A stretch of 64,000 bases of DNA from an uncultured Lachnospiraceae bacterium. Its GTDB lineage: Bacteria > Bacillota > Clostridia > Lachnospirales > Lachnospiraceae. Below the pieces are notes generated by a model. The model searched no databases, had not been told where the DNA came from, and saw nothing but the letters and a program-made list of their open reading frames with translations. A program made the position numbers and the translations under genes. Where the stretch lies: assembly GCA_900548905.1 (NCBI GenBank), contig URMK01000003.1, forward strand, positions 62,001-126,000. The letters are read 5' to 3'. Positions 61,642 through 64,000 of this stretch are shown here, piece after piece (position 1 is the first letter of the stretch; the number at the start of each line of letters is the position of its first letter).

Positions 61642-62964
61642 TTATTTATACATTGCCATATATTCCCCATGTGCATCGATCAATTCATCACACATACTGC
61701 GGATATCATCGATATTCAGTTCTGCTGCGGTATGGGGATCCAGCATCGCGGCCTGGTAAATGCAGTTCTTGTCTCTCGTCCTGGCCGCCTCTATGGTGAG
61801 CAGCTGCACATTGATATTCGTCTGGTTCATCGCGGCAAGCTGTACAGGCAGGCGTCCCACATGGCAGGGATTGATTCCCTTTGCATTTACCATACAGGGT
61901 ACCTCCACACAGGCATCGGCAGGAAGGTTGTCAATCAGTCCGGTATTCAGGACATTTCCGCCAATCTGGTAAGGAATATTGGTCACTGCCGCCTCCATAA
62001 TATAAGAAGCATATTCCCGGGAACGAACGTGGGTGATCTTTCCGTCCTTCAGAATATTGTTTCTTTCCTCTTCCCATTCGGCAATCTGCTTGATACAGCG
62101 TCTGGGGTATTCATCCAGCGGGATATTGAATTTATCGATCATTTCCGGATAACGGGATTTGATGAAAAACGGATTGTATTCGGAATTATGTTCGCTGGAT
62201 TCGGTGCAGTAGTAGCCTAATGTTTTAATATATTCATAGCGAACCATGTCATTATGTTTTTCCCTGCTGTTTTTCTCCAGCGCACGCTTTTTGATTTCCG
62301 GGTACAGATCGTTGCCGTCTTTGTCTTTTACCTCAAGAAGCCATGCCATATGATTGATTCCTGCGATATAATCCGTAGCCCCTTCCAGCTTGTCTTCCAT
62401 CCCGAGTCCTTTTAAAAGCCCTTCGGTGCAGACCTGCACGCTGTGACAAAGGCCTACGGTCCTTATTTTGGTATATCTCTGCATATAACCGCTGAGAATT
62501 GCCATGGGATTGGTATAATTCAGGAATAATGTATCCGGGCATACCTCTTCCATATCCCTTGCAAAACCTTCCATGACAGGGAGCGTACGAAGGCCGCGCA
62601 TGATTCCGCCGATTCCCAGGGTATCGCCGATGGTCTGCTGAAGGCCGTATTTTTTAGGGATTTCAAAATCCGTGACGGTACAGGGCTCATAACCTCCCAC
62701 CTGTATGGCATTCACCACGAAATTGGCGTCTCTAAGCGCTTCCTTCCTGTTTTCCACACCCAGATACGTTTTAATTACCGCCCGGTCTTCATTCACATTG
62801 TGGTTGATGGCCCTGAGAATAATTTCCGAATCCTCAAGCCTCTTGGCGTCGATATCGTACAGTGCGATCTCCGCCTCCCGGAGTACCGGTGTACACATGC
62901 AGTCGCCCAGAACATTTCTGGCAAAAATAGTGCTGCCTGCACCTAAAAATGTGATTTTAATCAT
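61642..62964 (-). CDS. melA: GH4 alpha-galactosidase/alpha-glucosidase
   Basis: A 440-residue family 4 glycosidase, which hydrolyses (often alpha-) glycosides by an NAD+- and Mn2+-dependent redox mechanism. Rossmann motif TFLGAGSTIFARN (5-17), substrate/metal site NYTNPMAI, GLCHSVQ (Cys-His metal ligands) and GINHMAWLLE, and HNSEYNPFF. Sequence most like MelA. SD AGGAGGG precedes the ATG. It is a single gene transcribed away from the AraC regulator. Confidence 0.93.
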   Translation of the reverse strand: MIKITFLGAGSTIFARNVLGDCMCTPVLREAEIALYDIDAKRLEDSEIILRAINHNVNEDRAVIKTYLGVENRKEALRDANFVVNAIQVGGYEPCTVTDFEIPKKYGLQQTIGDTLGIGGIMRGLRTLPVMEGFARDMEEVCPDTLFLNYTNPMAILSGYMQRYTKIRTVGLCHSVQVCTEGLLKGLGMEDKLEGATDYIAGINHMAWLLEVKDKDGNDLYPEIKKRALEKNSREKHNDMVRYEYIKTLGYYCTESSEHNSEYNPFFIKSRYPEMIDKFNIPLDEYPRRCIKQIAEWEEERNNILKDGKITHVRSREYASYIMEAAVTNIPYQIGGNVLNTGLIDNLPADACVEVPCMVNAKGINPCHVGRLPVQLAAMNQTNINVQLLTIEAARTRDKNCIYQAAMLDPHTAAELNIDDIRSMCDELIDAHGEYMAMYK

Positions 62965-63105
62965 AAAGTAACCCTCCTGTGATTGAATTTATGAAATGAT
63001 TCCTGTAAAATGAAGTATCTGCTTATATTTTACGATTTTTCAGGATATTTTCTTTATTTATTGTTTCTTATTTTTGAATTATTGTTTCCTCAGGAGATTT
63101 TTATC

Positions 63106-64000
63106 ATGAAGGATCCCTCAGAAAAAAACAACACGAGAGAGACGGTTCGGCTGCTAACCGAATCCCAGACCCGCATCGCCCTGCGGCTCTATTATTCCGG
63201 CAGTGAATCCTGTGCGCCCGGCCATTTTTTCGGGCCTGCCATCCGGCCTCATTACCTGATTCATTTTATCCGCAGCGGCAGGGGAAGATACCTTCGCAGG
63301 GACAGCGTATATGATTTGGAAAAGGGGGATGCTTTTCTGATTCTTCCCGGAGAGGCGACTAAATATATCGCGGATGAAAAAGACCCCTGGGAGTATACCT
63401 GGATTGCTTTTGACGGACCTGACGCAAAAACCCTGCTGAAGCACTGCGGTTTCACGGATACCCAGGTGGTTTACCGCTCCCCGGATGAAGGCAGTGTGGC
63501 AAAGCTCCTGTCACAAACCTATGTATTTGAAAACAGCTTCCATGAAAACTGCCAGAACCTTCTGGAGATTATGGGTAATTTCTATCTGTTATTTTCCTGC
63601 ATGTATCAGGAGCAGCTGCCGATACAGCTTCTGCCGCCTTCCCGGAAATCGGCGCCTGCAGGCACGCTGCAGGAGCTGTATTACCGCCAGGCGGTGGATT
63701 ATCTGGAGCATAACTTCAGTTACCCTGTCAAAATAGAACAGCTGGCCCGCCAGGTCGGGGTCAGCCGTACTTATCTGTATAAAATATTCATTTCCCATTC
63801 GGGAAAAAGCGTTCAGCAGTATCTGTCGGATTTGCGTCTTACCGCGGCTATGGATATGCTGAAGAAATCAGGAAGGGATATCACGGAAATCGCCTATTCC
63901 TGCGGGTTTACGGATTCGCCGGCCTTCTGCCGGCAGTTTAAAAAGACCACCGGGCTGACGCCGCTGCAGTACAGGCGGGTTGCGGGGAATTATGGGGATG
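63106..64000 (+). CDS. AraC-family regulator (3' end beyond the window)
   Basis: An open frame from ATG 63106 (SD CAGGAG) runs to the end of the window, 298 codons without stop. The N-terminal part is a cupin-like sugar-binding domain (HYLIHFIRSGRGRYLRR, LEKGDAFLILPGE, WEYTWIAFDG) and the C-terminal part has the two AraC HTHs (IEQLARQVGVSRTYLYKIF and DITEIAYSCGFTDSPAFCRQFKK). It is transcribed divergently from the GH4 gene 141 bp away and probably controls it, as MsmR/RafR do. Confidence 0.93.
   Translation, partial: MKDPSEKNNTRETVRLLTESQTRIALRLYYSGSESCAPGHFFGPAIRPHYLIHFIRSGRGRYLRRDSVYDLEKGDAFLILPGEATKYIADEKDPWEYTWIAFDGPDAKTLLKHCGFTDTQVVYRSPDEGSVAKLLSQTYVFENSFHENCQNLLEIMGNFYLLFSCMYQEQLPIQLLPPSRKSAPAGTLQELYYRQAVDYLEHNFSYPVKIEQLARQVGVSRTYLYKIFISHSGKSVQQYLSDLRLTAAMDMLKKSGRDITEIAYSCGFTDSPAFCRQFKKTTGLTPLQYRRVAGNYGD

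Overview
The window looks like a chromosomal stretch of a spore-forming, gut-type Clostridia (Lachnospiraceae-like) that carries an integrated conjugative element. The organism call is inference. It rests on a GerA-family spore germination gene, many LplABC/YesMN-type sugar-uptake and sensing genes, a collagen-like surface protein, and an element of the Tn1549/CTn family common in these bacteria. No species can be named from the sequence.

Region 1 (1 to about 23.65 kb, nearly all minus strand, visibly G+C-rich) is the right-hand part of an integrative conjugative element (ICE). Read in the direction of transcription (high to low coordinates) it holds: an excisionase-like HTH protein, ParA, ParB, a DUF6017-type replication protein, a small Cys-containing protein, a TOPRIM primase-like protein, an HTH protein, DUF6674, several uncharacterised ICE proteins including an LPD1/HExxH polyvalent protein, a beta-type DNA methyltransferase, PcfB, VirD4, Maff2, VirB6, a SpoVG-like protein, an MT-A70 methyltransferase, a C5 methyltransferase, PrgI and VirB4. 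Relaxase and integrase are not seen and should lie beyond position 1. The element seems to end at a tmRNA/tRNA-like 3' fragment near 23.65 kb.

The most striking result is that three neighbouring conjugation genes are each interrupted by a different self-splicing element. A complete mini-intein sits inside the Walker A motif of VirB4. A roughly 340-nt group I intron sits inside the Walker A codons of VirD4. A 772-nt group II intron without a reverse-transcriptase gene sits in maff2. In each case removing the insert restores the expected reading frame.

Region 2 (23.7 to 37.2 kb) holds a degraded gene fragment, a large MerR regulator fused to an effector-binding domain, a beta-sandwich and a papain-like domain (with a classical 19-bp-spacer MerR promoter), a collagen-repeat protein, a solute-binding lipoprotein translationally coupled to a hybrid histidine kinase, an A+T-rich island with a lipoprotein, a GerA-type germinant receptor subunit, and a thioredoxin/thioredoxin reductase pair on the plus strand.

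Region 3 (37.2 to 46.6 kb) is one long minus-strand operon: cysteine desulfidase, UroD-family protein, sugar-type ABC binding protein and two permeases, M20 peptidase, M24 peptidase and iron alcohol dehydrogenase. It may import and dismantle a cysteine-containing or amide-linked compound (inference).

Region 4 (46.9 to 64 kb) is carbohydrate-directed. It has an anaerobic-type sulfatase with an LplABC-like transporter and a YesMN-like two-component pair, an HPr-like protein lacking the phosphorylatable histidine, a second YesMN pair coupled to a solute-binding protein, phosphoglucosamine mutase GlmM, a GH4 glycosidase and a divergent AraC regulator that runs off the end.
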